Assembly: GCA_032173965.1 (NCBI GenBank)
Contig: JAVUNC010000005.1
Location: 3,100,001-3,164,000, forward strand
DNA from: Sitta carolinensis
Taxonomy: Eukaryota > Chordata > Aves > Passeriformes > Sittidae
Direction: 5' to 3'
Length of the DNA: 64,000 nt
The notes under the pieces are model-generated. The model made no database searches, was not told where the DNA came from, and worked only from the letters and a program-made list of their open reading frames with translations. Numbering within the stretch: the stretch's first letter is position 1; each line of letters begins with the position of its first letter. Shown piece by piece: positions 49,301 through 61,150 of this stretch. Both the position numbers and the translations under genes were made by a program.

Positions 49301-52300
49301 GGAGCTTGGGGTGTGATATTTGTGGCACAGTTTGGAGCACGAGGTCCCGGGGTTTGCTCCTGGCAGTCCTTGGGAGATGAAAAACAGGGAGACACCACAG
49401 TGGAGGCACGAAGGGGCTGTAGCAGGTGCTAGAGTTTGGGGGAAATAACTAAAGCACTAATCCATACTGTGGAGTGGAACCAGAGCCATCAGGGCAGTGT
49501 CAGTGCCCTTCCTGTTGCAGCTCTGGGAAGAGCACAGCACCACAGTCTGTCCCCAGTTGCACCCTGATCAATTTGGGGTGCCAGGGACGTGCTGATGCTG
49601 GGTGACAGGAGATGAAGCCTTGGAGAGAGCCAAGCTCTTCCCACTTGTTACAGTAGTGCATGTAAGGATGGCTGCTTGGACCTCGTTATTTAGAGGCTAC
49701 ATCCACATTTATTGCTCAGTTTTCCTTTCTGGGTCACTTAAGGAAGAACAGGAATCTCTGCTGAAAAGCAGAATACATCCAGGTGGAGTGCCATGTTAAA
49801 GGGCTGCTAGCTGAGCAAGAATTTGGGATACAGGGAGACCACTCAGTTTAAATGGGTTTGCAGATGTCCTTTCTCCCTGCAAAACATGGGATTTGGTCAG
49901 TGTTAGGAGGCTGTTAATGAGCCAGTTGTACAAGAAAAAAAAATCTATATTCCACTTTTTTTTCTCTTCATCGGTCTTTTAGATATCCTGGAAAATTAAA
50001 TGTTTTCCTCTTCCCTCTTAAAACTCAATCAGATGAGATTAGGTGTTTTCCAAAAACACAGCTGTGGGTTTTTTCACCCTAGTTATTATATCTGATTTGC
50101 TGCTTAATGAAAATTCAGTGATCGTATTCGTTCGGTTATACACGAGTTTTAACATCAGTGTTTTAGAAGTAATATTTTACAATTCACTGCAGAAAGGTTG
50201 CACTCTATTTTCAGAGGAATTTCCAGCTTGAAAGTGTGGTGAGCTTTATATGAGCTAGAAAATCCCAAGGTGTAAAAGCCCAAAAGGTCTCTATCACTCT
50301 TCTCCCTTCAGATATCACACGTGCAAAAATTTTACAGCATCGTTCCAAGCCTCAAGTAGAGAGAAGTTATGACTTAAGGCTATTGGACATGGAATTTTCA
50401 GACAGCTGCAAGTTCTGCTATTTTTAAACCCTTCTTCACATGCAGCAGAAAGTCTGATTATTATGCACAATGACATATTCAATAAACTTTGATTTAAAAC
50501 ATTTTTATATTATAGCTGCATTTAGCTAATAAAAAAAAAGAATGTGGAGAAATATTTTGTGAACTTGAATAGCTTAAGTCTTGTGGTAACTTTCTCACAG
50601 AAATTCAGTTTCTAAGTGGAATCCAGTCATCAGATGTTGTATTTCTAGTAAATACAGTTGTGTTTGGGTTTTTTCCTCTGAGAAATACAAACGTTGGAGG
50701 CATGATTTAAAATGGAAACAGCATTGGAGCCTTCACTGTTGTGTCACTGTGTAATTTGGTAGAGTGAAACCATTCGGGGAGATGAAATAGATTCAGTGGA
50801 GCTATCAGATAGGATCTCACAGCCTTACTGTTTAAATGTGCTTTACTCCTAATGCAAAGAGAGCACTGTGTATGTGCCTGTGATGTTAATGAAATGGACT
50901 AAAGAGACTAAATACTGTTGGTGCTCAGTGAGTTTTGGTTTCTCTATTAACCCATATTTTTGCAAACCTCATGTTCTTTCCCCCATCTCATGTAATACTT
51001 TGTGCAACTGGCATGTTTAGAGTTTGGGGGTTTTTTTCTCCCTTAAAGTTCAGTCTTTCCATCATTCTGGAACTTTTAATTTTCCAAAGCTCCTTGCAGT
51101 TTGTGTGCCATTTTCCCAGTTGGAAGTGGAACCTGGTTTTGACAAACAGTTCTATGCTGTTTCTGTGCTCTGTGGTGGATGTTCTAAGACTACGACTGCC
51201 CTAAATGCTATGGTCCAATGTGCTTTGCCTTTTCTCTGCCAGAGCCTTGTACCAGTAGTTCTCACCTCTAAGTATTCCATTATTCCTAATAAACAAGTTT
51301 CTTGAAATACACTCAATATCTTTCCCCTGCATGCAGAGATCAGCTTACATTGATCTAAGCAGAGCAGTTTATTTATGCATCTGTTTCTCAGAGCTGTCAT
51401 TTTCTGTGAACATCTGTGCCATGTTTGCAGTGTGACACCTTCTGACAATTTCCGTTCAGTGGGATCACCCTTGTTTTTGGAACATGCCACGATAAAGCCA
51501 TGACTAGATTATATTCTTTCAGTTCCTTCCTAGCTCTCCCCACTTGTTCATTACCACTTGCCTGCCTTCTTTCAGCATGTTTAATTTTTTGTCCAAGACT
51601 TTTCAAGTAAGATTTTATGATACTGTCAGATGTCGAACTTTAAAGCTTCTATTATGGTTTCCAGTTATCTGTTATTTTTGTAGTTCTTTCAGAACAATCT
51701 GAAAATTGATCAAGTTATCTTTTTTTTTTTTTTTTTCCTTGTCTAATCTTGTAGTGGTTTTTTTTCTTCTTAATGCATCCTAATCTGTTGTGTAGAAGTG
51801 GTAGTCGTTAGGGTCACTCTCTTGAAGTGGGTCTATATTCTGGACTGAGGGTTAGTAGTAATTAGATACATGTAAGAACAAGTAGCTTTAGTAATTAGGG
51901 AACTGATAGAGACAGAACAATAGTTTGAGACATTAATGATCTCAAACAGAAAGACAAAATGATCCAGATGCTCTTTGTTTCAGTATTAAAGGAATGTTTC
52001 CTGCTATGTACATATTTCTTTGGTTTGGGGTACACACACGTGTTACCAACTGGCTGTTCATAATTCTAGAATTTGGTAGCAGTGCTTAAAATCTGCAGCT
52101 ACTGAGAGTGAATAAAAGGTGAAATAAATATAGAATATGTTGTGTTTATATCACCAAAAAAGCTTTGCTTCTCTACAAGTTTTACTAAAGAAATGTGACA
52201 GTAGTATTAAGTGAGCAGAAGCAGTTTTCTCCTGAAAAGGGAAACTGTTCAAAAAGCTCAGAAAAGTCAGCATAAGGTGCAGAGTAAGAAGGAGTCTTAA

Positions 52301-53298
52301 AGTGTTTGCAGTTTGTATTTCCATCCCTCTTTGCTGTTGGGGAAGCTTGCCCTGGATTTTTACTTGGGACCAGCTGTGTGTGGCTGTAGCCTGTGGCTGC
52401 CCTTACACAGAAGTATTTTTCTCTAAAGTTCTTGGTAAAGAATAAAAAGAAAATAATTTTCAGTTTATTTTCATTAGAATTTCAGTTTATTTCCCTAGTT
52501 TGTGTTTGTCTGAAATGGCAGTAGGGTTTTCCTTGAAGAGCTGAACAGTGCAGGAGTCTTTGGCTGTTATGTTTTTTTGTCTGGTTTTATACACAAACTC
52601 AATGGCTGCTGTGGCCCAGGTCTGAGAAGTTTGAGTGTTTTTGTTTCCTTAACATGAAAAAAGTTTTGACGTGGATGTTGACACTGTTGCATCAGTGCTA
52701 ACTGCATTTTTTAAAAATCAAAGATTTACTATTATATCCTATTATTTTCCTCTATTAAATATGCTTATCTTGGCTTTTGTACCCCTTATCCTTTCAGTAA
52801 GATTTATCAGTTTCCTTAGTAAAGCCTGATGTGAGATATTGAGGATACAAGGAATAAAACTAACAAGGAGGAATGGCTGAAAATGTTGACATGTCATTTT
52901 TACTGGAAATAAAATGTTACAGCAGCAGATGGTTTTGTTGTTTTCTTGTTGTTTCGGTTTTGGGGTTTTTATAATGAAATCTGGCTTAATTTTTATAAAC
53001 AATTTTTGTGCAGATTGGTAAACGGGAAGAAAAATGTGACAACTTTGCCAGTGGAGCAGCCTGTTTAATCACCTCCATCAGGTCCTAGAGGAGCTTTCAG
53101 GCTTGTTTAGGAAGAATACAAAAAGCTGGATGTGTCCTTCAAAGATTGATTTCACCCCTGGTGCTCATGATCTTCCCTGAGCATCTTTTCTTGCTGTTCT
53201 CACTGCATCTGCAGTGCTGAGAGGAGTTTGGTCTGATGAGCAGACTGTTGTTAACAGCATTTGTTACTGCTGTGTGTAAATCTAGAAGGACAGATGTA

Positions 53299-53331
53299 AT
53301 ATATAGGTATATATATTATATACCTATATAT
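53299..53331. repeat. AT-rich palindrome
   Basis: Perfect 15-bp arms (53299-53313 and 53317-53331) around a 3-nt centre, containing one GG/CC step each. It lies in a TA-rich tract at about 53297-53351 and could extrude as a cruciform. Confidence 0.85.
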
Positions 53332-55608
53332 AGTAGATATAATATATATAATAAGGTACCAAAAAGGCAAAGTGTTCCTGGTAAGTGCCTCTTAAAAAGT
53401 TCTCACAGTCACAACAAGTTTTCCCTCTTCCAGTTGCTTTTTTATATTTGTGATGATTCTTCCCTGTTTTCTCAACTTTCAGATGTTTTTGTGAATCTTG
53501 TAGAAATCTTTCATAGAAGAATGATGCAATTTGGATTTGTTTGAAAACCATCACTGTTTGGCAACAGTCTTCTCCCTATATGTGCAAGTTATTTATACTC
53601 CAAAATGAGAAATTTTGGAGTTGTATTATTTTCTGAGTTTGGCTAATAATTTAATTCGAAAATAATAAGCTACTCTAGTTCCTTTTTATTAGATGTCCTT
53701 TTTTAGACTGAGTTTTTTTGGAGGGACAAGAGGTGAAATTTCAGTGCATTTCAGTAATTTTTAAATCACCCAACTTAGAGCATCTTTTTGGGCTAAAATT
53801 GCATACATAAACAAAACGTTCCCTTAGTGACCAGAGTTTAAATGTGCTGACTCCATGACCTTTTACAGGAACAATCTGTGGGTAAGAAGTTCTCCTTTTA
53901 GTGCTTGTTAGTGATACACTGTTTTGAGATAACTTTCTTACATTCCTTTACTGAATATGCAAAACTGTTTCTGGAAGATCAAATATAATACTGATTTTCA
54001 TGTTTTTAAAATTACTTTGAGTCAGTGCATGAATCTCTGATAAAAACATAAATTTACTCCTGGAAAAAAAGGTGCTTTTCATAATTAAGCCTGAATTCTC
54101 CATCCCAGTAGCTATTAATTACAAAAGCTATAATGCACATCCCAGCTATTGGCTACTGGTTGTTTATTGGGATAGCTTGCACACAGAAATTAAGGCATTC
54201 TCTCTCATTTTCATTGAGCAGAGAGCTAAATATCTTGACTAAATGCTTAAACCCCCCACTTTTAGGGCAGAGGCCAGGATTTTTGAGATTGGGAGAAAGC
54301 TACTTTGCAAAGTGCCTTTTGTGTGCTGTGAAGTCTGTGCCGTAGGTGCAGCAGAGTGTGTGGGGCACTCGGGAAGGTGGATTTGTACTCCCCAATTTTA
54401 GCTGGCTTCTGTACATCCTCTCTGTCTTTTCAGAGGAATCTGTGGACAGATTACTCCTGAGTAAAATATGGCTTTATTTTTTTCCCCCCATTTAAAAAAA
54501 AAACCCAGATGGTGTTTGTCAGGGGAAAAAGAAAAAAGAAATTTGTTCCTGAAATGGGCTCCCTTATTCTAGAAATGGCTTGAATTTGTAGATAGCTTCA
54601 GGTTTGTTGGGTGGCACTGATCATTTGGGGGATGCCAGGCACTCCTGCCTCGTTCTCCTTCCCCTTTTCTCCCCTCTGCTGCCTCCAGAATTCCTTTTCT
54701 CCATATTGTACTGAGGAAAGGAGAGAGCCTGGTGTCTCCCGAGATGGATCTCAAGAGTTCAGGGAATGTCCTTCTGTGGCATCTGAATTGAAAATTCTTG
54801 AAAATCTGGACTTTCAGATTAGTGAACAGATAGATGTGTAGTAAATTGATTATTTGTTTTCTGTTTTGATTACTCTAACCTGCTTAAACTCTCTGTGGGG
54901 ACAAAAGGTGGACAGATCTTCCCACTTTCAGTTTATTAAGCACTTAAGACATGTTGCTTAAAAAAAATCTTGATTTAACCCCAAGGAGAAGAAAATGCTT
55001 TTTGCCTTTATTACCTGCTGCATCTTTGTATTTTGCTCCCTAAACTGTCTTCATTATTGTGATTATTCAGGAGATTGTGCAATCATATCTGAAAATTTGT
55101 TGACAAGTAGATGAGTTTATGCCGGGGAACTTCAGTGAATCACAATGTGTTGGGTTTTCTTAGAAATACATACTGAATTTAAAAATCTCCCTTTGGGGAA
55201 TGAAAAGAAATAACTTAATGCAGTTAATCACTCCTGGCATTACCTGCCTAAAATAACTGGAAGGCAATGGATTGAGATTTTAGATTGTACAACTGTCCTG
55301 CAAAATTAACATTCCTTTTAGAAAGCCAAAACCAAGCCACCTACAAGCAGGATATTGCTTTAAGGCTACAGATTAAAGCAGGCAGAAAATGGACCTTTAG
55401 GATCCACCAGCAGCAGTAAATCTGCCATCATTTGCATTGTATTTTGAGTAAGCAAGTTAAATGTTTTTGTCTAGCTTGAACTTAGGGTAATATTGCATAT
55501 TCTTGATATCGCTTTATTAATATGCTTTTTTTATTGTTGTTACTGTATTGATGTGGCTTGGAGTAATTTTATCACCTCCACATAACCTTTGGTGTGTATT
55601 CTCAAGTA

Positions 55609-55680
55609 TATATACTGATACATGTGTGTGTATATATATATAAGTATATATTCTTACATATACTAAAATATATGAAATAA
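55609..55680. repeat. (TG)n/(TA)n low-complexity tract
   Basis: A run of TATATA, TGTGTG and TATATATA steps in TAF3 intron 2, likely length-variable. Confidence 0.85.
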
Positions 55681-56034
55681 GTGGAGGCTCACCTGCTACA
55701 TCTGTGCAGTTGTCTCTCTTGAGGGGGGTAGAGAGATTTGTAGAAATTAGGCTCACAACAGAGATTTGCATTTGGTGTGTGAGGAGAGTTGCCAGACTCC
55801 TGAAAAAGACTCACTTTTGATCTCAGCCTTTTCTATACTACTGTGTTTAAGCAGCTAATTTTTCAACACAGTTAAACAAAATATTCCAGCTTTGCTGACA
55901 TAAAACAGAGGCCAAACAGAGGCAGAGCTGGAAGGAGGAAGCCAGGGTTCATCACAGTGTGTAGTAAATAAAAAGGCTGTTGGGATTGCTGAGGACTCAC
56001 ATATTTCTATGGAATCAGCAGCACTTTAGGTGCT

Positions 56035-56270
56035 CTCAGCCCTGGCTGTTCCCAGCCCGGTTCCGAGCCGCCGTGCTCGATTGGGGTGGTGGAAATCGGT
56101 GTCCATGTCAACGGCTGAGCCAGCACCAGCAGCACCAGCTGGACGAGGCTCTGACAGTTTGCTGTTTCCCAGGGGGCTTGTGAGGTGGTGGAAAAGTTGC
56201 TGTAATCTGCAGGATGTGCTGAGAAACCTCACCTCAGGACTGCCAGCGTGCGCTTGGTTTTTACGCTGAA
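56035..56270. other. GC-richer intronic patch 1
   Basis: A local rise in GC and CpG (CCGAGCCGCCGTGCTCGATT and following) inside otherwise AT-rich intron. No splice-flanked coding sequence recognised. Could be an enhancer or old exonised repeat; unknown. Confidence 0.4.
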
Positions 56271-57359
56271 CGCTCCCCATTATTTTAAACTGCGTAAATG
56301 TAAGATTCCTCAAGAACGGGGGAGGTTTCTGAATTCCTCATTGTAAAGTGAAAGGAAGATATCCCCTAGATTTATAAAAGGTGTCACTGAGGTAGAAAGA
56401 TGTGAGTTTTAACTGAGTCTCTGTGCCCCTTGCTTCTCTGAGTACCCGGAGAGCGCAGAGGCTGCTGCTCAGAGAAGCCGAGTTTCAGGGAGCTGCTGAT
56501 ATGAAACAAGATTATACCATTCATGGCTATTTTGGCATCGTCTTCTTCCTTCCTGCAGCCATAAAATTATCTAAATTCTATGGCTACAATCTAATCTGAA
56601 ATATCTAAGCGCTTGTGGCTGCAGTTTTTTTCAGGTGATAAACTATTTGCCAGTTAATCATTAGAGCTATAAAATAACTTGTGAATTTGGGGAAAAGGCA
56701 AGGCTCAGACTTTCAAAAGTGTGGTTCATTTGTATTAGTGGAAATTCTAAAAATTTGGCCAAAGAAAAAGAAAACATTAAAATGGAAAGAAATAGCTCTT
56801 TGCTTTTTTTATTCTTGCAGGTTAAGGTAGGAGAGCCAAGGGGTGACTTAAGAAAAAACAACTGTGTTTTCTTTAGAAAAAAGGAAGGGTGAGGGAGCTG
56901 TCAGGAATTTCTGTGCTACACTTTTCAGTTGTGCTAAGATCCTTTGCCTCCTGTTTTCTTTCCCTTTTTCATTTGGCCACCTGAAACTGGAGTTTTGAAA
57001 CACATTGTTCAGTCTTTCCTTGGTGCTTAGGATGACATTTAGTTCACTGGTTTGTTTTCAGGAGCCAGACAGCAATATTTTAGGATATAGTTACCATCTG
57101 AAAAAAATCATACTAAAATATACTGAGTAATAAAACAGATTTTTTGTTATTTGCTTTAGATTATTTCAGAGCCTATTTGCTTTCAAAGGTGTTTCTGGTA
57201 TCACCCAGTCATATCTGTCACAACGCAAAAGCAAACTAAGTTGCATTTCAAGAATAGCAGTTCTTTAGTACAGCATCCTAAACAGATTGGACTTTGAGAA
57301 CATCCTCGTTAGATGAACCTTGTGAGTGAGACCGAAGTGATTCTGACCTCCAATGTTGC

Positions 57360-57640
57360 TTTTTGGCTGCCTTTGAGCTAGAGCAGCGTTGGAAATCACT
57401 AGTTGCCGTGTCGCAGCAGAAGGCTCGCTGGCTGCAGTGCCGCAGGTGTGACACGTTCATCCCGCTGGCTCACTTGGCTTGGCGAGGTGCTCCCTTTGGG
57501 GCAGAAGGATCCCGAGCAGCGGTGCCTGGCTGTGTGCTGTTCGGTGCTGGAGCACTGATCCAGCACTGTTTGGGAGCCTCAGCAGAGGGCACTGTTGGAG
57601 CATTAAAGGCACTTGAAAGGCTCATCTCCAGCTTTGCTTG
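57360..57640. other. GC-richer intronic patch 2
   Basis: CpG-containing block (CCGTGTCGCAGCAGAAGGC, TGCCGCAGGTGTGACACGTT) in TAF3 intron 2. An open frame runs through it, but it has no family resemblance. Treated as possible regulatory DNA. Confidence 0.4.
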
Positions 57641-58719
57641 ATTTTTTTTTTTTCCCCTGTTTGGAAAGTGTTTAATGTTCTCCATGTAATTAAATTCAGT
57701 TCCCTGTATAATTAGCAATGGAGCCTTATTCTTTGTGCCACTGCTGTGGATAGTATTATTTTTGTCTCTATTTGCCTTTAGTCAATGCAAAATACTGTTG
57801 CCTATCAAAAGGTAGAAAGTTTTATTGCTATCTCCCAAAGCTAAGCAATATTTAAAGGTAGAAATAGAAAACTGTGCAGTTACTTTCATTTAGTTGCTCA
57901 GACTAAATAGGAAACCTTTAAAATTCCTGCCTATGGCCTGGGAGGGAGCAGTGTTAATGCGCATAATAATTTTACATTTGTATCCAAATGTGTATTACAG
58001 TATTTTTGAATGGTCATTACTTGCGATTTGTCAAAAATATATATGAAACGTATAATATTTAACTCTGTGTGAAACCTGTTGATTTTATTTGGCAGATTTT
58101 GTTTTGTTCTTTAGTTTGTTTTCCTCTGGATCTTTGCAAGAATTTGTCTTGTATTGGTGCTGTTTAGCATATTGAAATATTAATTAGAGTGAGCATAATT
58201 ATTTTTCATTAATTGCAGATGCAAAGTAATTACTGTGACCTAGAAATAGTTCCCTTGTCCAAATTCCTGTAAACATCCTAATTTTTTTATAATTTATGAA
58301 GACCAGCTACAAAACATTGTGTCAGAAAGAAATAATTTTCTGAGGTACTAGAGTACTTAACGCTGACATTGCCTTAGACTGTTCTTACTGCTTGTAAAGG
58401 AGAGATACTTGGAAGATGGAAGTCTGATGTGTTTGGCTCTCAAATTGGCAAATACATAGAGCATTAATTGCAAAAAGCACGTTGTGGGTTTCTTTCAGAA
58501 AGTGCCTCTTTGTCCGTAACTGCTTGAGTTACACGAACAACCTGGAGAAGTTTGCGTTAAAGATCGAGGGATACGCTCTGCTGCCGACTGGCAGAATACT
58601 CTTGCATTAATTTCAAAATCAAGCACAGAAGACATCTTCTCAAAAAAATCTCTGCTGCCTTAGAAATAGCGGGGAATATTGTTTTTCCCCTACTCGAAAA
58701 TGTTAATTAAGTTATCGGC

Positions 58720-58990
58720 AGCTGAAGGCAGGCGGATTGCAAGGGGAGCACCAAAGAGTTTGAAACGAAAGCGCTCGGTGTGGGTCCGTAGGGCTCTTTG
58801 CTTCCAGGGGAAATCCCGGGGCTGGAGCCTGATCCTGATCCTGATCCTGCTGCAGGCTCGGTGCCCTGGTGCTGTTGTAGGATCCATAGGGATGGCTGTG
58901 CAGGGTCTGTCCCTGCCTGCAGCGGGTGTTCATGTCTCAAGGCCAGTGCCGCTGTCTGCAGTCACCGCTGGGACTGCAGCTGGAAACAGC
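58720..58990. other. GC-richer intronic patch 3 with (CCTGAT)n
   Basis: Includes three tandem CCTGAT hexamers and a partial fourth at about 58827-58849, beside CpG-bearing sequence. Open frames on both strands arise from the hexamer periodicity. No gene recognised. Confidence 0.45.
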
Positions 58991-59413
58991 AACTTTGAAT
59001 AACAAGGGCAAAAGTTGGTTGGGTTCCTTCCTAGTGCAGCACTAGACAACTGGTTTTGACTTTCAAAAAGAGAGGTGGTTGCCTCAAAAAAAAAAAAAAG
59101 CATACTCAATAATATTGCCATGCAGCGGGTTGTAAGCATCTCTGTCTTTCTAAGGGGACTAATACAGTGCCCAAGAAGACTATAATTAAATGTACATATT
59201 TGTTTTTTACAGCCTTCTTTCATATCATTTCCTATTAGTGTCTCCTTACATGAGCTCAGTAGGGTAATATTCAGGCAAATTTCTGTTTTGTCTGAAACAT
59301 TAATACTGATGTTCTGCTTCTGTATCATCCCTGTAGCTGTTATCTGCTGTGTGTTTTCCCCACGAGAGGCTATCGCAGGTTTTTAGTCCAGACTGTTTGT
59401 ATTCGACAAGGTC

Positions 59414-59500
59414 AAGATAAGTTTTATCTCTATAGATAAGTCAAGTGCATTAGGATCGATACAGTTACAGTAAAATACATTGGCAATATTTATTGCCAAG
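59414..59500. promoter_or_regulatory. Candidate enhancer: three clustered GATA motifs plus palindrome
   Basis: AGATAAG occurs at 59415-59421 and 59434-59440, and TTATCT (reverse AGATAA) at 59424-59429: three GATA-factor sites in 26 bp. Forty base pairs on, TTGGCAATATTTATTGCCAA (59480-59499) is a perfect 9-bp inverted repeat with NFI-like TTGGC/GCCAA ends. Motifs are seen; enhancer function is inferred from clustering and from the GATA3-side location. Confidence 0.4.
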
Positions 59501-61136
59501 ATCCTAATGAATTTTTAAAGCTTGGAAGACACTGTCAGTGGAGTGAGGATGCCCTAAATGGTTGTTTATAACAGGGACTATGTAATTATTCAGTTAAATA
59601 CTTTTTGAAAATAAAAAACTATACAACTTCATGTTTTTTGACAAGGTAAAGCTTTATGCTCCTCCTCCCCCAAATCCTAACAGATTCTTAGGACACCACC
59701 AAAATAAGTATTTACTTTCCATTCACTTGGGTATCTGTATAAAGATTTATGAGGCTTTTCCCCTTCGTACTTGTTATGACTATAAAATTGCTCTATATTT
59801 AGCATACTAAAAGGGGTTTTTAAAAATTTTGCCTTCAATTTTTTATTGGCAAGATAATTGTCTTTGTTTTGGCTTTGACAGAGTGGCTTTGGCCAGTTTC
59901 ATTTGTGATATGCATTTCCCTAGGTGCATATTTATGCAGTTAAATCAATAAGGATTTAATAATCTCTCTAAATTACTTATGTAACTTAATAATTTCAGCC
60001 ATTATGATGCATCTGCTTAAATATGTATTTTATGTAGGGGCATTTAAAAATGCAAATTATAGGGATTATTTTCCTTCAGGCTTTGTATTTTTCTGTTGCA
60101 TCAGATAGAGAATAAGAAAATTAACCCACAAAAAATCCTGCTAAAGTAATAATGAAGATCTGCCTTCTATCTGGTAAAGATAATTTGTTGATAAGGCTCC
60201 ATGGCTTGCTTGAACTCATTTTGCTTTCTCTGCTTTCGGTAGTTGATCATTTAAGCCACACGACACAACCATGGTAAGGGCTAAGTTAAAGAGAAAGTTT
60301 CCACCTTTATCACAGTCACCCACTTTTGAGTCTTCTATTAATCTGTCACCTTTCATAGGTCTGTTTTCTACCCCTCCTGTCTCCAGAGCACCAGACACTG
60401 CTTATTTTTATTGTTAATACTTTGAGATTCAAAATCAGGATTGATAATACCGTGTTGGGAAGCTGCTGTGTAGCTTCTCTTCGTCTTTACCGCAGAGGTT
60501 TGATACCTGACACTTTTAATTTAATTTAATTAGGGAGGCAGAACCCCATCTTGGTGTTCATTAAGGGGATTATTCATCAAAGTTATTGCTTCCTTGATGG
60601 AGAATAACAATATCACTCGCAATGGCTGCTGTTGCTCTCATAACTGTATTACTTTCTACTATTTTTCTCTCCAGGGCTTTGTACTTAGTCTCTTTATTTG
60701 AAAATTTTAAATTGAGGGAAGCATAAACTTGTGGTATAGCAAATTCACCAGGGTCACATTTATTTTGGTCTAGTAGCTTTATGTCGTGTAAATGCTTCGC
60801 AGAATATTTTTTTTTTTCTGCTTTTTATTGGTTCTCCGCACTGTCTTTAAATATTTGTATTTCTTTCAAGCTTAGCTGCACTTCAGCTCAGGGCCTGAGG
60901 TTTCTGGCTGCCTGTTTGCTGATGTAGCTGAACTCTGCCATGCCGAAATCCTGCAGGGATCGCTGTAGGAAGGAAGCCTCTACAGAGCAGGGAGTCACCA
61001 CGGGCTTTGCTGGAACAGAGTGGAAATCTAATGTAAAATTAATAAGGGGGGGTTGGGGGAGAGCAGAGTGTTTGCAAAAGTTATCTTTTGTAACGCAGCC
61101 CTAATCAAATATTCAGAAAATGACAGCTTTAAAAAT

Positions 61137-61150
61137 AGAACAATTGTTCT
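61137..61150. promoter_or_regulatory. Palindromic SOX-like dimer site
   Basis: AGAACAATTGTTCT is a perfect 14-bp palindrome formed by two inverted ACAAT cores, the arrangement used by SOX-family dimers. It sits among AT-rich, TAAT-bearing sequence in TAF3 intron 2. Function not demonstrated. Confidence 0.35.

Noticed and set aside
59480..59499. Classical NFI palindrome
   Set aside because: TTGGC and GCCAA are separated by 10 nt, not the usual 5; kept only as an inverted repeat with NFI-like ends.
61137..61150. Glucocorticoid response element
   Set aside because: The half-sites AGAACA and TGTTCT are 2 nt apart, not the required 3; an inverted SOX pair fits better.
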